From NCBI GenBank assembly GCA_031549325.1, contig JAVBQA010000030.1, forward strand, positions 1 to 64,000: 64,000 nucleotides of DNA. Reading direction: 5' to 3'. Under the pieces are notes generated by a model. It saw only the letters and a list, made by a program, of their open reading frames with translations, ran no database searches and was not told where the DNA came from. The position numbers were made by a program, and so were the translations under genes. Origin of the DNA: JAJDGF01 sp031549325. GTDB taxonomy: Bacteria; Bacillota; Clostridia; Christensenellales; Aristaeellaceae. The stretch's first letter is position 1, and each line of letters opens with the position of its first letter. Below, in pieces: positions 62,339 through 64,000 of this stretch.

Positions 62339-63787
62339 TCAGTCCCAATCCGAGTTTTCGTATTGGTCGGCGGCGCCCAGCTCGTCCCGCAGCAGCAGCT
62401 TGCGCTCGGAGCCGTCCACCTGATCCACCTGGGACAGCTTTTTCTGAATGATCTGAGAGGTGCGCGCCGCGTCCTCGATGGACTCGCTGGCCTGCCGGAT
62501 GCGCTTCTGGGTTCTTTGCAGCGCGCCCGCGAAGGTCGTGATTTCCCCGCGCACCGCGCCCAGCAGCCCCCAGACCTCCTCGGAGCGGCGCTCGAGCATC
62601 ATGGTCTTCATGCCCATCTGCAGGCTGTTCAGAAGGGCGGACAGCGTGCTCGGGCCGCACAGCGTGATGTGGTGCTGGCGCTGCAGCTCCTCAAACAGCC
62701 CCGGCTTTTTCAGCAGCTCGGCGTACAGCCCCTCCGAGCCCAGGAACAGCACGCAGAAATCGGTGGTCATGGGCGGGTCGATGAAATCCCGCGCGGCCTT
62801 GCCGGCCGCCTCGCGCACGGCGTCCGCCAGCTGATCCGACAGCTGCTCGCACAGCCGGTGGTCGCCCTGCTCGGCGGCGTCGATCAGCCGGTCGTACAGC
62901 GTGTGGGGCATGCTGGCGTCGATGGGCAGCAGGCTGTTTTCATGGTCGCCGTTGCGGCCCGGGAGCACGATGGCGTAGCCCACGCGCGGCCCGTTTGGCC
63001 GGATGCGCACGTCCGTCTGATACTGCTCGGGGCTCATCAGCTGGGAAAGCAGCGCGCCCAGCTGGATCTCGCCGATCTGGCCGCGGGAGTGCACGCCGGA
63101 AAGCACGCGCTTCAAGTCAGACATGCCGGCGGTCAGGTTTTGCATCTCGCCCAGCCCCTGGTACACCCGGTCGAGCCGGTCGGAGACCAGCCGAAAGCTC
63201 TCCTGCATCCGCCGGTCCAGCGTGGCGCCCAGCTGTTCGTCCACCGTGTGCTCGATCTGCTGCAGGCGCACGCTGTTGTCGCGCTGCAGGCTCTCCATGC
63301 GCTGCTCAATGCTCTGGCGCAGCCGCTCGATGTGCTCGTCGTTTCGGGTCAGCTTGTCGTCCAGCACGTCGCTGACCCGGTCCATCTTGTCCTGGTAGCC
63401 GGTCAGGCGCAGGTCCACCGTCTGGCGCATGGACTCCATGCGCTGCTCGTCGGCGGTCTTCAGCTCGCGCAGCTGCCCGGCAAAGGCGTCCAGCTGGGAC
63501 TGCTGGGTGCGCGCCATCTCGCCCATGATGCGGGTGACCGAATCGCCCATGCCGCGCACGTTTTGGCTCATTTCCTCCCGGTTCTTCTGAGCCTGATCGC
63601 CCGCCTGGTCGTTGACGCGGGTAAGCTGGCCCTGCATACGGCCCTCCAGTTCGTCAATCTTGCGGCCGAGCGCGTTGGTTTGGCGGCTTGAGCCCGAGAC
63701 GAGCGCGATGATGAGCAGAATCAGGATGCCGATCGCGAACGCGAGCAGCACCAGGGGGTTGTCCAGCAGCTGGGTGATTTGTTCCAT
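62339..63787 (-). CDS. rmuC: DNA recombination protein RmuC
   Basis: Predicted nuclease-like protein (482 aa) linked to limiting DNA inversions. One N-terminal membrane segment (LVLLAFAIGILILLIIALV), a coiled-coil region (about 40-230, many Gln/Arg/Glu) and the RmuC domain with SGVHSRGQIGEIQLGALLSQ and DFIDPPMTTDFCVLFLGSEG. The ATG is at 63787. It follows the PHP-domain gene by 30 nt, so both are probably in one transcript. Confidence 0.9.
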   Translation of the reverse strand: MEQITQLLDNPLVLLAFAIGILILLIIALVSGSSRQTNALGRKIDELEGRMQGQLTRVNDQAGDQAQKNREEMSQNVRGMGDSVTRIMGEMARTQQSQLDAFAGQLRELKTADEQRMESMRQTVDLRLTGYQDKMDRVSDVLDDKLTRNDEHIERLRQSIEQRMESLQRDNSVRLQQIEHTVDEQLGATLDRRMQESFRLVSDRLDRVYQGLGEMQNLTAGMSDLKRVLSGVHSRGQIGEIQLGALLSQLMSPEQYQTDVRIRPNGPRVGYAIVLPGRNGDHENSLLPIDASMPHTLYDRLIDAAEQGDHRLCEQLSDQLADAVREAAGKAARDFIDPPMTTDFCVLFLGSEGLYAELLKKPGLFEELQRQHHITLCGPSTLSALLNSLQMGMKTMMLERRSEEVWGLLGAVRGEITTFAGALQRTQKRIRQASESIEDAARTSQIIQKKLSQVDQVDGSERKLLLRDELGAADQYENSDWD

Positions 63788-63817
63788 GTCATTCGCTCCT
63801 GTGTTTCAGCAGTAAAG

Positions 63818-64000
63818 CTAGCGTAGGCACCAGTCGAAGAACGCGTCCGGCGTCGGGGCCGAAAGCGGGATGCGGAACTCGCGCTCGAAAATGTCCTGGA
63901 TGTAGTGGGCGTCCGAGGCATGCAGATGCTTGTAAGTCTCGTAGCCCGGATCGATGGGCAGGTTTTTGCTGATCTCCAGCACCCTGAAATCGAGGTTTGG
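63818..64000 (-). CDS. PHP-domain protein, C-terminal part
   Basis: Only the last 60 codons are in the window; the rest lies beyond 64000. The frame ends with LEISKN and ASDAHYIQDI, the SDAH motif typical of PHP-domain phosphoesterases (histidinol phosphatase-like). The stop is a TAG at 63818. Upstream of rmuC on the same strand. Confidence 0.75.
   Translation of the reverse strand, partial: PNLDFRVLEISKNLPIDPGYETYKHLHASDAHYIQDIFEREFRIPLSAPTPDAFFDWCLR

Overview
The window looks like one contig end from a GC-rich, spore-forming, Gram-positive-type anaerobe of the Clostridia, perhaps near Christensenellales. This is inferred from gene content only: SpoIIP and a YlbJ-like protein (sporulation), the SCIFF peptide/maturase pair (a clostridial RiPP), electron-bifurcating Nfn, the plsX-acpP-rnc-smc-ftsY order, and secreted proteins with Thr/Pro-rich linkers. 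Genes start with ATG, GTG or TTG behind GGAGG-type sites, and many promoters read as TTGACA-17-TATAAT. No rRNA, tRNA, CRISPR array, transposase or phage gene was seen.

Layout. 1-145 is low-complexity contig-end sequence. 146-5105 (minus) is a carbohydrate kinase followed by potABCD, a polyamine ABC importer. 5322-7550 (minus) is nfnAB. 7885-9804 is a secreted L,D-transpeptidase. 10196-15193 (minus) holds a sugar isomerase, a PAS-rich hybrid histidine kinase with a fresh internal duplication, NudC and a small metallopeptidase. 15428-18351 holds LacI and GntR regulators around a DHDPS-family aldolase that has a LacI-type operator in its promoter. 18461-25090 is the plsX-acpP-rnc-smc-ftsY housekeeping block. 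25198-26617 (minus) is an Fe-S-type Rrf2 regulator with cysK. 26781-29858 is a PLP decarboxylase and the SCIFF system. 30175-40838 holds murA, a pseudouridine synthase, a DUF1015 protein, an rRNA methyltransferase, feoAB, mnmG and a membrane-anchored PIG-L-like protein. 41033-47524 holds a nucleotide-sugar dehydratase, a PdxY-like kinase, an SDR-M50-scpA operon and small conserved genes. 47763-49385 is an ABC-F protein behind an attenuator-like leader. 49399-56412 is a run of exported proteins (glycan-binding, peptidoglycan-binding, SH3b), a YlbJ-like protein and twin esterases. 56835-59306 (minus) is spoIIP, DUF1614 and DUF1062. 59339-59526 is a candidate small RNA. 59561-62334 (minus) is a three-gene ABC exporter with a peptide-plus-terminator leader. 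62339-64000 (minus) is rmuC and the end of a PHP-domain gene.

The most interesting unexplained items are a 185-bp dispersed repeat present twice in tail-to-tail gaps, a 159-bp inverted-repeat element, the candidate small RNA with its own promoter and terminator, two attenuator leaders with small ORFs, a seven-cysteine SCIFF peptide with a terminator before its maturase, overlapping divergent promoters, and a family of GC-rich intergenic palindromes. All assignments were made by eye, without searches.
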